From Geminicoccus harenae (GTDB lineage Bacteria; Pseudomonadota; Alphaproteobacteria; Geminicoccales; Geminicoccaceae): a stretch of DNA of 64,000 nt. Under the pieces are notes generated by a model that did not search any database, was not told the DNA's origin, and saw only the letters and a program-made list of their open reading frames with translations. The DNA lies in NCBI RefSeq assembly GCF_019800005.1, contig NZ_JABGCL010000015.1, forward strand, positions 62,001 to 126,000. The letters run 5' to 3'. Shown here piece after piece: positions 23,841 to 32,416 of this stretch; position 1 is the stretch's first letter; each line of letters opens with the position of its first letter. The translations under genes and the position numbers were made by a program.

Positions 23841-24089
23841 ATGCCCGTGGCCCCCGTACCACCGCCCCAGCCGGCCGCAGCGCCGGTCGATCCGCAGCTC
23901 CTGGCGATCCTGGTCTGCCCGCTCACCAAGTCGCCGCTGCGCTACGACCGTACCGCCGGGGAGCTGATCAGCGACAAGGCCGGCCTGGCCTTCCCGATCC
24001 GCGACGGCATCCCGATCATGCTGGTCGACGAGGCCCGGCGGATCGAGGACGACCCGCACCCGCCGGTCCCGCCTGGGTTGCGGCCATGA
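23841..24089 (+). CDS. Trm112 family zinc-ribbon-like protein
   Basis: Eighty-two residues with the Trm112/YcaR core: [17 protein letters not shown], then [21 protein letters not shown]. Only one cysteine of a zinc ribbon remains, as in many bacterial members. Proteins of this family can activate methyltransferases, but no partner is evident here. An N-terminal Pro/Ala-rich extension of about 15 residues precedes the core. It overlaps the DUF971 gene by 4 bases. Confidence 0.9.
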   Translation: MPVAPVPPPQPAAAPVDPQLLAILVCPLTKSPLRYDRTAGELISDKAGLAFPIRDGIPIMLVDEARRIEDDPHPPVPPGLRP

Positions 24090-24442
24090 GCGAGGGTCCC
24101 TGGCCGGTCGAGATCCGCGTCACCCCGGGTGCCCGGGCGATCGAGGTCGATTTCGACGACGGGCGGAGCTTCCTGCTGCCGGCCGAATATCTGCGGGTCG
24201 AGAGCCCGTCCGCGGAAGTGCAGGGCCACGGCCCCAGCCAGAAGGTCATCGTGCCGGGCAAGCGTGAGGTGACGATCACCGGGGTCGACCCGGTCGGCAA
24301 CTACGCAGTCCGGCTGGTCTTCTCCGACGGCCACACCACCGGGATCTATGCCTGGCCGGCACTCTACCGCTTAGGGGTAGAGCAGGACCGGCTATGGCCG
24401 GCCTATCTGGAGGCACTGGCCGCCCGCGGCCTGTCGCGCTGA
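24086..24442 (+). CDS. DUF971 domain protein (gamma-butyrobetaine hydroxylase-like N-terminal domain)
   Basis: This 118-residue protein contains the complete DUF971 domain: [29 protein letters not shown], split here by a variable part, then [20 protein letters not shown] and [13 protein letters not shown]. The domain also forms the N-terminus of gamma-butyrobetaine hydroxylases, and stand-alone versions have been linked to iron-sulfur cluster handling. It is coupled to the Trm112 gene by an ATGA overlap, and its 3' end overlaps the MFS gene by 49 bases if the latter starts at 24394. Confidence 0.9.
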   Translation: MSEGPWPVEIRVTPGARAIEVDFDDGRSFLLPAEYLRVESPSAEVQGHGPSQKVIVPGKREVTITGVDPVGNYAVRLVFSDGHTTGIYAWPALYRLGVEQDRLWPAYLEALAARGLSR

Positions 24443-25656
24443 CCCCTGCTGGCGAAGCAGAGAGCCTGACGCTCGACCCCCGGCTGGTCCGGGTGGTCCT
24501 GTGGCAGACCTTCCTGGTCCAGGTGCTGGCGGCGTTCGCCATCTTCACCGCCCCGGTGCTGGCGACCGAGATCGCGGCCGATCTCGGCCTGGAGCCGGTG
24601 GTGGCCGGCCTCTACACCGCGACCCTGTTCACCGGCGCCATCCTGGGCTCGGCCCTGGCCGGTGCGGTCACCCGGCAGGTCGGCGCCTTTGCCGGCAGCC
24701 TGGGCTCGATCCTGCTGATCGCAGCCGGCATCGCCCTGCTCGCCTCCGCCCAATTCTGGCTGCTCCCGCCCGCCGTCCTGCTGGCAGGCTTCGGCTACGG
24801 CCTGGTCAACCCCACCGCGTCTGCCCTGCTGGTCCGGGTGACGCGTCCCGAGCGGCGCGGCTGGGTGTTCTCGGTCAAGCAGACCGGCGTGCCGATCGGC
24901 ACGGCCCTCGGCGGCTTCCTGGCCCCGCCGCTCGCCCATGCGCTCGGCTGGCAGGCGACCCTGCTCGGCATCGCCGCGGCGGGGGTGCTGATGGTCGTCC
25001 CGTTCGCGGGCGAGGCCCTGCGCAGCCTCAAGGCGGAACGCTCCGCGGGCCAGCGCCAGGCCGGCGGCATCCAGCTCCTGCGCCGGCACCGCCCGCTCCT
25101 GGTGCTGGCCATGGGCTCCTTCGCGCTGGCTGCCCTGCAGCTCTGCCTGTCGACCTTCCTCACCGCGCATCTGGTGCTGAGCGGTGGCCTGTCCCTGGTC
25201 CAGGCTGGCCAGGTGTTCGCCTGCTCGCAGATCGGCGGTGCCGTGGCCAGGCCGCTCTGGGGCAGGCTCGCCGACTGGACCGGCCGGGCCGGCTGGACGC
25301 TCTGCCTGATCGGCGTCCTGGGCTCGATCATGGGCCTCCTGACGGCCCTGCTCACGCCGGGCTGGCCGCTCTTCGCCATGATCCTCCTCTCGACCGGATT
25401 CGGCGCCACCTCGCTCGCCTGGAACGGCGTGTTCTTCGCCGAGATCGTCCGGATCGTCCGGCCGGACGAGGCGGCGGCCGCCACCGGCGGCGCCCAGCTC
25501 TTCACCTATAGCGGCATCGTGACGGGCCCGCTCCTGTTCGCCCTGGTGGCCTCGCTTGCCGGCGGGTTCGGCCCCGCCTACGCTGCGCTTGCCGCCGTGG
25601 CCTTGCCGGGTGCGGTCGCGATCGGCGCGATGGTGGGATCTGGCAGGCGCGGGTGA
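24394..25656 (+). CDS. MFS transporter
   Basis: The 420-residue protein shows two bundles of hydrophobic segments separated by a basic loop near residues 205-230 (SLKAERSAGQRQ), the usual twelve-segment MFS layout. The loop between segments 4 and 5 carries RPERRGWVFSVKQTGVPIG, typical of the family. The substrate is unknown. The ATG at 24394 lies inside the DUF971 gene; no better start is obvious before the first membrane segment at about residue 35. It is joined to the following GST gene by TGATG. Confidence 0.88.
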   Translation: MAGLSGGTGRPRPVALTPAGEAESLTLDPRLVRVVLWQTFLVQVLAAFAIFTAPVLATEIAADLGLEPVVAGLYTATLFTGAILGSALAGAVTRQVGAFAGSLGSILLIAAGIALLASAQFWLLPPAVLLAGFGYGLVNPTASALLVRVTRPERRGWVFSVKQTGVPIGTALGGFLAPPLAHALGWQATLLGIAAAGVLMVVPFAGEALRSLKAERSAGQRQAGGIQLLRRHRPLLVLAMGSFALAALQLCLSTFLTAHLVLSGGLSLVQAGQVFACSQIGGAVARPLWGRLADWTGRAGWTLCLIGVLGSIMGLLTALLTPGWPLFAMILLSTGFGATSLAWNGVFFAEIVRIVRPDEAAAATGGAQLFTYSGIVTGPLLFALVASLAGGFGPAYAALAAVALPGAVAIGAMVGSGRRG

Positions 25657-26468
25657 TGGCGGACGAAGCACTGGCCGTGGTTCAGCCGGAAGCGGTGGTA
25701 CGCACCCCGGCGGCACTCTATTCGCCGCTGGTCCTGGTCCAGTTCCCGCCGGTCTGGGGGCGCAACTTCAGCCCCTTCACCCTCAAGCTCGAGACCTGGC
25801 TGCGCCTGGCCCATATCCCCTACACGGTGCGCTACCAGCGCAACCCCGGCTTCTCGCCCAAGGGCAAGCTGCCCTATGTGATCGAGAACAGCCGGCGGAT
25901 CGGTGACAGCGGCCTGATCATCGGGCACTTGAAGCGCAGCCGGCTGATCGACCCGGATGCCTGGCTGGATGCGCGCCAGCTGGCCGAGAGCCTGGCCCTG
26001 CAGCGCCTGTTCGAGGATCACCTCTACGGCATCCTGGTCTATGCCCGCTGGATCGACCCGGAAGGCTGGGCGGCGATGCGCCAGGTGATCCGGGGCCTGT
26101 TCCCGCCGCCGGTCCACTGGCTGGCGGGGCCCCTGCTGCGCCGGAAGATGCGCCGGGCCCTCCATCGCCAGGGCATCGGCCGGCATTCACAGCGCGAGAT
26201 CTACGCCATGGCGCGCGCGGACCTGGCTGCCGCCTCGATCATGCTGGGCTCCCGGCGCTTCTTCATGGGCGAGCAGACCTCGACCATCGACGCGGTGGCC
26301 TATGGCTTTCTCGCCAACATCCTGCTGGTCCCGGTGGACACGGAGCTGCGCCGGATCGCCGAGGACTTCCCGAACCTGCGCCGGTTCTGCGAGCGGATCG
26401 ACCAGGGCCTGGAGCGCGCCTCCTTGCGGGACGAGGCCGATGCGGCGCATATCCCGGCCGGTGCCTGA
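25656..26468 (+). CDS. Glutathione S-transferase family protein (Faxc/metaxin-like N-terminus)
   Basis: Residues 20-100 form a thioredoxin-like GST N-terminal domain of the failed-axon-connections/metaxin type: FPPVWGRNFSPFTLKLETWL, then GKLPYVIENSRRIGDSGLII. The helical C-terminal domain follows, ending in TSTIDAVAYGFLANILLVP. It is 270 residues, normal for the group. Substrates are unknown; some members act in dehalogenation or membrane-associated roles. The ATG at 25656 is used; a GTG immediately before it (25653) could also serve. Confidence 0.88.
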   Translation: MADEALAVVQPEAVVRTPAALYSPLVLVQFPPVWGRNFSPFTLKLETWLRLAHIPYTVRYQRNPGFSPKGKLPYVIENSRRIGDSGLIIGHLKRSRLIDPDAWLDARQLAESLALQRLFEDHLYGILVYARWIDPEGWAAMRQVIRGLFPPPVHWLAGPLLRRKMRRALHRQGIGRHSQREIYAMARADLAAASIMLGSRRFFMGEQTSTIDAVAYGFLANILLVPVDTELRRIAEDFPNLRRFCERIDQGLERASLRDEADAAHIPAGA

Positions 26469-26480
26469 TCGGGATTTTCC

Positions 26481-27230
26481 ATGACCGCTGCTTCGCGCCG
26501 CCCGCTGATCGGGCTGACCCTGGACGCCGAGCCTGCCGGCGGCTGGTCCAAGCTGCCCTGGTACGCGCTGCGCCAGAACTATTTTTCGGCCGTGACCGAC
26601 GCCGGGGGCCTGCCGGTGGCCCTGCCGCACGAGCCGGAACTCGCCGAACACTACGCCCGGGCCCTGGACGGGCTAGTGGTTACCGGCGGCGCCTTCGACG
26701 TCGACCCGGCCCTCTATGGCGCCGGATCGACCCATGCCACCGTCACCACCAAGGACCGCCGCACCCGGTTCGAATGGGCGGTGACCGAGGCGGCGCTCGC
26801 CCGCGACCTGCCGGTGCTGGGCATCTGCGGCGGCCAGCAGCTCCTCAACGTCGTGCTGGGCGGCACGCTGATCCAGCACATCCCCGACGCGATGCCCGAC
26901 GCACTCGCCCACGAGCAGCCCAACCCGCGCACCGAGCCCGGCCACGACGTGGCGGTGGCGGCGGGCAGCCTCCTGCACCGGATCACCGGCGCCGATTCCC
27001 TGCCGGTCAACAGCGCCCACCATCAGGCGGTCGAGCGCCCGGCTCCGGGCCTCGCGGTGAGCGGCCGTGCCGCCGACGGCGTGGTCGAGGCGATCGAGGA
27101 TCCCGGCCGCACCTTCCTCCTGGGCGTGCAGTGGCACCCGGAATATGCGATCTCGCCGGGGGACCGCGCGATCTTCCAGGCCTTCGTCGGGGCGGCGCGC
27201 GAGCGGCAGGCACGGGACGAGGCCCGATGA
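26481..27230 (+). CDS. Gamma-glutamyl-gamma-aminobutyrate hydrolase family protein (class I glutamine amidotransferase fold)
   Basis: The 249-residue protein carries the nucleophile Cys116 in VLGICGGQQLLNV and the His-Glu part of the triad in GVQWHPEY, as in PuuD and related peptidase C26 hydrolases that cleave gamma-glutamyl amides. GGTLIQHIPDA and VNSAHHQAV also fit the family. No other puu genes are adjacent, so the substrate may differ from gamma-glutamyl-GABA. It starts 12 bases after the GST gene and overlaps the next gene by 4 bases. Confidence 0.9.
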   Translation: MTAASRRPLIGLTLDAEPAGGWSKLPWYALRQNYFSAVTDAGGLPVALPHEPELAEHYARALDGLVVTGGAFDVDPALYGAGSTHATVTTKDRRTRFEWAVTEAALARDLPVLGICGGQQLLNVVLGGTLIQHIPDAMPDALAHEQPNPRTEPGHDVAVAAGSLLHRITGADSLPVNSAHHQAVERPAPGLAVSGRAADGVVEAIEDPGRTFLLGVQWHPEYAISPGDRAIFQAFVGAARERQARDEAR

Positions 27231-27994
27231 GCGACGTGCCGGCGGGCGAGCGCATCGCCAAGCGGATCGCACGGGCGGGGGTCTGCTCGCGGCGCGACGC
27301 CGAGCGGCTGATCGCCGAGGGCAAGGTCGCGGTAAACGGCAAGGTCCTGGCCTCGCCGGCCCTCAATGTCGGGCCGGACGACTGGATCGTGGTGAACGGC
27401 CAGCCTCTGCCGGCCGCGGAGCCCACGCGGCTGTTCCGCTTCCACAAGCCGCGCGGCGTGCTCACCAGCGCACGCGACCCGGAGGGCCGGCCGACCATCT
27501 ACGACCGCCTGCCGCCGGAACTGCCGCGCCTCGTCCCGGTCGGCCGGCTGGACATCGGCTCGGAAGGCCTGCTCCTGCTCACCAATGACGGCGAGCTCAA
27601 GCGCAAGCTGGAGCTGCCGTCCACCGGCTGGACCCGGCGCTACCGCGCCCGCGTCCACCGGCTGCCCGAGCCCGACCAGCTCGCCCGGCTGCTCGCCGGG
27701 ATCACGATCGACGGCATCACGTATGGGCCGATCCAGGTCACGATCGACCGGGAACAGGGCGACAATACCTGGATCATGGTGTCCCTGAAGGAAGGCAAGA
27801 ACCGGGAGGTGCGGCGGGTGATGGAGCATATCGGCCATCCGGTCAGCCGGCTGATCCGGGTGGCGTACGGGCCGTTCCAGTTGGGCCAGTTGCCGCGCGG
27901 TGAGGTCGAGGAGGTCAACCCGCGCGTGGTGCGCGAGCAGCTCGGCGGCGGTGCGCCCAAGCCCGTGCGCCGTGATCGGACGAGGCGGGCATGA
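27227..27994 (+). CDS. rluB: 23S rRNA pseudouridine synthase, RluB/RsuA family
   Basis: An S4 RNA-binding domain (residues 8-65, ERIAKRIARAGVCSRRDAERLI) precedes the catalytic domain with the Asp-containing motif GRLDIGSEGLLLLTNDG. The C-terminal KEGKNREVRRVMEHIGH completes the RsuA/RluB/E signature. Full length is 255 residues with a basic tail. RluB (U2605 in E. coli 23S rRNA numbering) is the closest assignment; RsuA or RluE cannot be fully excluded. Overlaps of 4 bases on both sides place it in the operon with rsmD. Confidence 0.9.
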   Translation: MSDVPAGERIAKRIARAGVCSRRDAERLIAEGKVAVNGKVLASPALNVGPDDWIVVNGQPLPAAEPTRLFRFHKPRGVLTSARDPEGRPTIYDRLPPELPRLVPVGRLDIGSEGLLLLTNDGELKRKLELPSTGWTRRYRARVHRLPEPDQLARLLAGITIDGITYGPIQVTIDREQGDNTWIMVSLKEGKNREVRRVMEHIGHPVSRLIRVAYGPFQLGQLPRGEVEEVNPRVVREQLGGGAPKPVRRDRTRRA

Positions 27995-28545
27995 GGATCA
28001 TCGCCGGCCAGCATCGCGGCCGCCGCCTGGAGGAGTTTCCCGGCGACGCCGTCCGCCCGACTTCCGACCGGGCGCGCGAGGCCCTGTTCAGCATGCTGCA
28101 CTCGCGCGAAGCCCTGCTCGACGCCACGGTGCTCGACCTGTTCTGCGGCACCGGCGCGCTCGGGCTGGAGGCGCTGTCGCGCGGTGCTGCGCACGTCACC
28201 TTCGTCGACAACGACCCCGAGGCGCTGGCGATCACCAAGCGCAACATCCAGGCCTGCAAGGAGACCGGGCGCAGCCGGATCCTGCGCGCCAATGCCGCGA
28301 AGCTGGGAGCGGCCGACCAGCCCTACCGCCTGGTGCTGCTCGACCCGCCCTATGGCAAGAATCTCGTGGTGCCGACCGTCCACGCGCTGATGGCGGGCGG
28401 CTGGCTGGACACGGGCGTGCTGATCGTGGCGGAGATCGGGCGCAAGGAGGACCCGCCGGAGTTGGAGGGCTTCCACGTGGACGACGTGCGCCGCTATGGG
28501 GCCGCCAAGTTCGTGTTCTATGAACTGGGCGCGGCATCGGCATGA
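27991..28545 (+). CDS. rsmD: 16S rRNA (guanine966-N2)-methyltransferase RsmD
   Basis: The 184-residue protein starts MRIIAGQHRGRRL and has VRPTSDRAREALFSML, the S-adenosylmethionine-binding stretch VLDLFCGTGALGLEALSRGA and the catalytic motif LLDPPYGKNL, all diagnostic of RsmD. It modifies G966 of 16S rRNA in the 30S subunit. It follows rluB with an ATGA overlap, so two rRNA-modifying enzymes are co-translated. Confidence 0.95.
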   Translation: MRIIAGQHRGRRLEEFPGDAVRPTSDRAREALFSMLHSREALLDATVLDLFCGTGALGLEALSRGAAHVTFVDNDPEALAITKRNIQACKETGRSRILRANAAKLGAADQPYRLVLLDPPYGKNLVVPTVHALMAGGWLDTGVLIVAEIGRKEDPPELEGFHVDDVRRYGAAKFVFYELGAASA

Positions 28546-29582
28546 GGCGGCGCCTCATCGTCATCGTGTGCGCGCTAGCCGCGGCACTTATTGTTGGATT
28601 GCTGCTCTACCTGTTCTTCCGCCCGCAGCCTCCTTTGCGCCAGCAGTCTGCTTTGGGCTTTACCCTAGACCTGCCGATCGCCTGCACGCCCGGCACGGAC
28701 TGCTGGATCGTCCATTATGTCGACCATGACCCGGGTCCGGGCGTGGCCGACAGTTTCTGTGGCCCGATGAGCTATGACGGCCATGACGGCATCGACTTCG
28801 CCGTGCGCGACGGTGCCGCCATGCGGGCCGGGGTCGAGGTGCTGGCCGCGGCGGATGGCGTGGTGGCGCGGGTGCGCGACGGGGTGCGCGACGTCCCGGT
28901 CGAGCAGGGCGGCAAGGAGCAGGTCGCCGACATCAACTGCGGCAACGGCATGGTCGTGGTGCATCCCGATGGCTGGGAAACCCAGTACTGCCATCTGCGT
29001 CAGGGCAGCGTCGCCGTCCGGCCGGGCGACACCGTGCAGGCGGGGCAGAAGCTGGGCCTGGTCGGCCTGTCCGGCATGACCAGCTTCCCCCACCTCCACC
29101 TGAGCGTGCGCAAGGACGGCCAGAAGCTCGACCCGTTCCACGCCACCCCGCCGGAGGAGGCCTGCACGGTGGCGGGCACCTCGCTCTGGAGTGCGGAGGC
29201 CACCGAACGCATCGGCGCCTACCAGCCGCTGGCGCTCAGCGTCCTGGGCATCGCAGACGGCCCGGTGACCAGCGAGGCGGTCTGGGACGGCCGCGCGGAG
29301 GCCGTCCTGCTCACCCCCGACTCGCCGGCGGTCGTGGCATTCCTGGGCGGCTATGCGCTGCGCCAGGGCGACCGGATCACACTCACCCTGACCGACCCCA
29401 ACGGCGGGGAGGTCGTCCGGCACGAGCAGGACCAGGCGCGCGATCAGGCCCGCACCATGCTGTTCGCCGGCCGCAAGCGCCCGCCCGACGGCTGGCCCGC
29501 CGGGAGCTGGACCGCCCGCGCCGAGGTGGTCCGCGACGGGCAGACCTATCACCTGGAACGGCGCTTCGAGGTCGAGCCCTAG
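28542..29582 (+). CDS. M23 family metallopeptidase, membrane-anchored
   Basis: Residues 6-27 are a hydrophobic signal anchor (LIVIVCALAAALIVGLLLYL). The LytM/M23 domain follows with zinc ligands in SYDGHDGIDFAV and the second motif FPHLHLSVRKDG, plus an intervening GNGMVVVHPDGWETQYCHL. A beta-rich C-terminal domain of about 130 residues follows. The protein probably sits in the periplasm and cleaves peptidoglycan cross-links, or activates an amidase if degenerate; the metal-binding residues look intact. It is the last gene of the ten-gene cnoX operon. Confidence 0.9.
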   Translation: MRRRLIVIVCALAAALIVGLLLYLFFRPQPPLRQQSALGFTLDLPIACTPGTDCWIVHYVDHDPGPGVADSFCGPMSYDGHDGIDFAVRDGAAMRAGVEVLAAADGVVARVRDGVRDVPVEQGGKEQVADINCGNGMVVVHPDGWETQYCHLRQGSVAVRPGDTVQAGQKLGLVGLSGMTSFPHLHLSVRKDGQKLDPFHATPPEEACTVAGTSLWSAEATERIGAYQPLALSVLGIADGPVTSEAVWDGRAEAVLLTPDSPAVVAFLGGYALRQGDRITLTLTDPNGGEVVRHEQDQARDQARTMLFAGRKRPPDGWPAGSWTARAEVVRDGQTYHLERRFEVEP

Positions 29583-30086
29583 TCAGGCCTTGGGCGTGGA
29601 CATGTCGGGCTGTGGCGTCGGTGCCTGCTGCCAGGGCCAGCGTCCCTGGATCTCGACCTCCAGCGCGAAGCTGAGGAAGGTCCGGATCAGCACGATGCCT
29701 GCCAGCACGCTCAGGCTCTCCAGCGTCGGCTCCACGGCCACCGTGCCGATGATGTCCGCCGCCACCAGGAACTCCAGGCCAAGCAGGATGGCGCGGCCGA
29801 GGCTGGCCCGGTAGGCATGGTAGACGGCGGCAGAGCGGCCTGTCCGCAGCAACTGCCAAAGATAGTGGAACGTGGCTACGAGGCCTCCCAGGACGATGAT
29901 GGCCACGCCGACCACCTCGATGCCGCGGGCAGTGCCGTGCAGCCAGGCTTCCAGCCATTCCGGGACGGACAGCGGCCCGGGTTCCGCTGGCGCACCATCC
30001 TGGGCCGAAGCCATCAGTGGCAGGAGCAGGACGACCGTGGGCAGAACGGGCCAAGCCTTCGGCAGAAGCTCGTGGTTCACTTTCAT
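29583..30086 (-). CDS. DUF1622 membrane protein
   Basis: The 167-residue product has a signal-like N-terminus ending at LMASA and two to three later hydrophobic segments (GIEVVGVAIIVLGGLVATF, AILLGLEFLVAADIIGTVAV, LAGIVLIRTFLSFALEVEIQ). Spacing and the LGLEFLVAADII stretch are typical of DUF1622. The start at 30086 is chosen because the hydrophobic segment follows directly; an in-frame start at 30140 adds a Cys/Thr-rich piece. It is convergent with the M23 gene: the two stop codons abut at 29582/29583. Function unknown. Confidence 0.82.
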   Translation of the reverse strand: MKVNHELLPKAWPVLPTVVLLLPLMASAQDGAPAEPGPLSVPEWLEAWLHGTARGIEVVGVAIIVLGGLVATFHYLWQLLRTGRSAAVYHAYRASLGRAILLGLEFLVAADIIGTVAVEPTLESLSVLAGIVLIRTFLSFALEVEIQGRWPWQQAPTPQPDMSTPKA

Positions 30087-30205
30087 GTGGCTCTGTCCAT
30101 GAGTGGTTGGCCCATCGCAGCATTGGCGGAATGTTCTCAACGAACGCCGTGGATCGGACGACGTTCTGCCGGCACGGCCCCCGCGTGCGCAGGGCCGTCA
30201 GCAGG

Positions 30206-30234
30206 TTGACAAGCCAGCCTCCGCTGCGGACACT
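30206..30234 (+). promoter_or_regulatory. Candidate sigma-70-type promoter of the cupin-SDR-IclR operon
   Basis: A perfect -35 TTGACA (30206-30211) is followed after 17 bases by GACACT (30229-30234), a weak -10. It lies just upstream of the palindrome at 30241-30257, which would overlap the transcription start region. Confidence 0.4.
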
Positions 30235-30240
30235 CACATC

Positions 30241-30257
30241 GTGGACAGGATGTCCAC
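30241..30257. promoter_or_regulatory. Palindromic operator GTGGACA-GGA-TGTCCAC
   Basis: A perfect inverted repeat with 7-bp arms and a 3-base spacer, immediately downstream of the candidate promoter and 28 bases before the start at 30285. A related half site TGTAGACA follows at 30259-30266. The operon encodes its own IclR-type regulator (31566-32360), the natural candidate to bind here. Confidence 0.6.
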
Positions 30258-30284
30258 CATGTAGACAAAATGGAAGAAGCCTCC

Positions 30285-30833
30285 ATGTCGGACGCTACCG
30301 CCCCGGGCGCAGGCCTCGATCCCGAAACCATCCGCCGGATGCCCTACCAGAAGCCGCAGCCGAGCGAGATCCTGCCCGATCTGGTCGTGCCCAACGCGAT
30401 CCCGGAGGACGAGCGGATCTGGGTGCCGCAGGCCGAGAATGTCTGGTTCCGCCCCCTCTGCCTGAACCGGTCGTCCGGCTACTGGATGAACCTCCTGCGG
30501 GTGCGCAAGTCCGGCATCCTCAGCCGCCACCGCCACCCCAACCCGGTCCACGCCTTCGTGCTGAAGGGCAGCTGGCGCTACCTGGAGCATGACTGGGTCG
30601 CGACCGAGGGCTCCTATGCCTTCGAGCCGCCGGGCGAGACCCACACGCTGGTGGTCGACGAGGACGTCGAGGAGATGATCACCCTCTTCCAGGTGAACGG
30701 CTGCATGTACTACGTCGATCCCTGGGGCAACAATGTCGGCTTCGAGGACGTGTTCACCAAGATCGACATGTGCCGCAAGCACTACAAGGAAGTCGGCCTG
30801 GGTGAAGACTATGTCGACCGCTTCATCCGCTGA
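30285..30833 (+). CDS. Cupin, 2,4'-dihydroxyacetophenone dioxygenase-like
   Basis: The 182-residue protein is a single-domain cupin with metal-ligand histidines in SRHRHPNPVHAFVLKG and the second motif EPPGETHTLVV. The overall sequence (PDLVVPNAIPEDERIWVPQ, GYWMNLLRVRKSG) resembles the 2,4'-dihydroxyacetophenone dioxygenase group, iron enzymes that cleave a C-C bond next to an aromatic ketone. The real substrate here is not determined. The ATG at 30285 is preferred because GGAAG lies upstream; an in-frame ATG at 30270 sits inside the leader. Its end overlaps the SDR gene by 23 bases. Confidence 0.8.
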   Translation: MSDATAPGAGLDPETIRRMPYQKPQPSEILPDLVVPNAIPEDERIWVPQAENVWFRPLCLNRSSGYWMNLLRVRKSGILSRHRHPNPVHAFVLKGSWRYLEHDWVATEGSYAFEPPGETHTLVVDEDVEEMITLFQVNGCMYYVDPWGNNVGFEDVFTKIDMCRKHYKEVGLGEDYVDRFIR

Positions 30834-31566
30834 GGCGGGCCGGCGCGCCGGCTACGACCTGACCGGGCTCGTTGCCGTGGTCACCGGCGGCTCGCGCGGC
30901 ATCGGGCAGGCCATCACCCATGGCCTGCGTGCCGCCGGTGCCCGCGTCCTCGTCTGGGACCGCGACCCGCCGGATGCGGCCGATGGCGACACGCTCGCCG
31001 TCGACGTCACCGACCCGTCCTCGATCGAGCAGGCGCTGGCGGCCACCCTCCAGCGCTGCGGTCGCCTCGACATCCTGGTGAACAATGCCGGCTATGCCGG
31101 GCCGACCGTGCCTGTCGAGGAGTATCCGCAGGATGCGTGGCGGCGGATCGTCGACATCAACCTGACCGGCACCTTCCTGGTCTGCCAGGCGGCGGTGCCG
31201 GCACTGCGGGCGAACGGCTGGGGCCGGATCGTCAACATCGCCTCGCTCGCCGGCAAGGAGGGCACGCCCAATGCCAGTGCCTACAGTGCCGCCAAGGCGG
31301 GAGTGCTGGCGCTCACCAAGTCGCTCGGCAAGGAACTGGCCGGCAGCGGTGTATTGGTGAATGCCGTGGCGCCCGCCGCGGTCCGCACCGCGATCCTGGA
31401 GCAGATGAGCCCGGCCCATGTGCAGACCATGATCGACAAGTCGCCGCTGCGCCGCCTGGGCGAGCCGGAGGAGGTGGCGGAACTGGTGCTCTGGCTGTGC
31501 TCGGCGAGCTGCAGCTTCAACACCGGGGCGGTGTTCGACCTGTCCGGCGGCCGCGCGACCTATTGA
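30811..31566 (+). CDS. SDR family oxidoreductase
   Basis: A classical short-chain dehydrogenase of 251 residues: TGGSRGIG cofactor motif, DILVNNAG, catalytic Ser in IVNIASLAG, and YSAAK with the Tyr/Lys pair. The Asp-containing LVWDRDPP after the second strand favours NAD over NADP. FabG-like enzymes of this type oxidise or reduce hydroxy/keto groups. The start at 30811 overlaps the cupin end by 23 bases, so the two are co-translated, and the stop overlaps the regulator start (TGATG). It probably acts in the same catabolic route as the cupin. Confidence 0.88.
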   Translation: MSTASSAEAGRRAGYDLTGLVAVVTGGSRGIGQAITHGLRAAGARVLVWDRDPPDAADGDTLAVDVTDPSSIEQALAATLQRCGRLDILVNNAGYAGPTVPVEEYPQDAWRRIVDINLTGTFLVCQAAVPALRANGWGRIVNIASLAGKEGTPNASAYSAAKAGVLALTKSLGKELAGSGVLVNAVAPAAVRTAILEQMSPAHVQTMIDKSPLRRLGEPEEVAELVLWLCSASCSFNTGAVFDLSGGRATY

Positions 31567-32360
31567 TGGCCACGGCCGACCCGTCGCAGGCGGGGGTGCC
31601 CGGCACCGCCGCGTTCGGCAAGTTCATGCGCGTGCTCCAGGCGGTAGCCGACGCGCCGGGCGAGCACGGGGTGGCGGCGCTGGCCCGCCTCACCGGCCTG
31701 CCGCGGCCCACCGTGCACCGGATCGTGGCGGCGCTGGAGGCGGAAGGCCTGGTCGTGCCGGCACCGGGCTCCGGCCGCTACGCGCTCGGCACCCGGCTGA
31801 TGGCGCTGGCCTCGCAGAGCTGGGACCGGCTCGACCTGCGCCGCCTGGCCCGGCCACATCTCCAGGCCCTGCGGGACCGGCTCGACGAGACCGTGCATCT
31901 CGCCCTGCCGGCCGGCGACGCCATGGTCTATGTCGACAAGCTGGAATCGCGGCAGGTGGTGCGGATGACCTCGCGGATCGGCACGCCCGTGGCCCTGCAC
32001 TCGAGCTCGGTCGGCAAGGCCTGGCTGGCTGCCCTGCCGGAAGCCGAGGCGACAGCACTGGTGGCGCGCCTGACTCTGTCTGCCCGCACACCCCACACGA
32101 TCCAGGACTCGGCCCGGCTCCTGGAGGAGGTCGACCGCACTCGGGCCTCCGGGGCCGCGATCGACCGGCAGGAGAACGAGCTGGACATCTGCTGCTATGG
32201 CCAGGCCATCCCCGGCCCCGACCGGCGGCCGCTCGGCTGTGTCAGCGTCAGCATGCCCCGCTACCGGTTCGAGGCGGCCCCGGCAGCCCCGATCGAGGCG
32301 GCCTTGCGCGCCTGCGTGGCGGCGATTGCGGCCGAGTTGGGCACGGTGCTGCCGGCCTAG
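31566..32360 (+). CDS. IclR family transcriptional regulator
   Basis: The N-terminal winged helix (VAALARLTGLPRPTVHRIVAAL) and the effector domain (SSSVGKAWLAALPEAEA, ENELDICCYGQAIPGPD) are typical of IclR, with a usual length of 264 residues. IclR proteins often control aromatic or carboxylic acid catabolism and their own operons. It is the third gene of the operon, joined by TGATG. The palindrome at 30241-30257 upstream of the operon is its likely target. Confidence 0.92.
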   Translation: MATADPSQAGVPGTAAFGKFMRVLQAVADAPGEHGVAALARLTGLPRPTVHRIVAALEAEGLVVPAPGSGRYALGTRLMALASQSWDRLDLRRLARPHLQALRDRLDETVHLALPAGDAMVYVDKLESRQVVRMTSRIGTPVALHSSSVGKAWLAALPEAEATALVARLTLSARTPHTIQDSARLLEEVDRTRASGAAIDRQENELDICCYGQAIPGPDRRPLGCVSVSMPRYRFEAAPAAPIEAALRACVAAIAAELGTVLPA

Positions 32361-32416
32361 ATCCGTCAGCGGTGCCGGTCGGGGGCATTGGTGCCGCGCC
32401 CGGCTCCCCCAATCGT

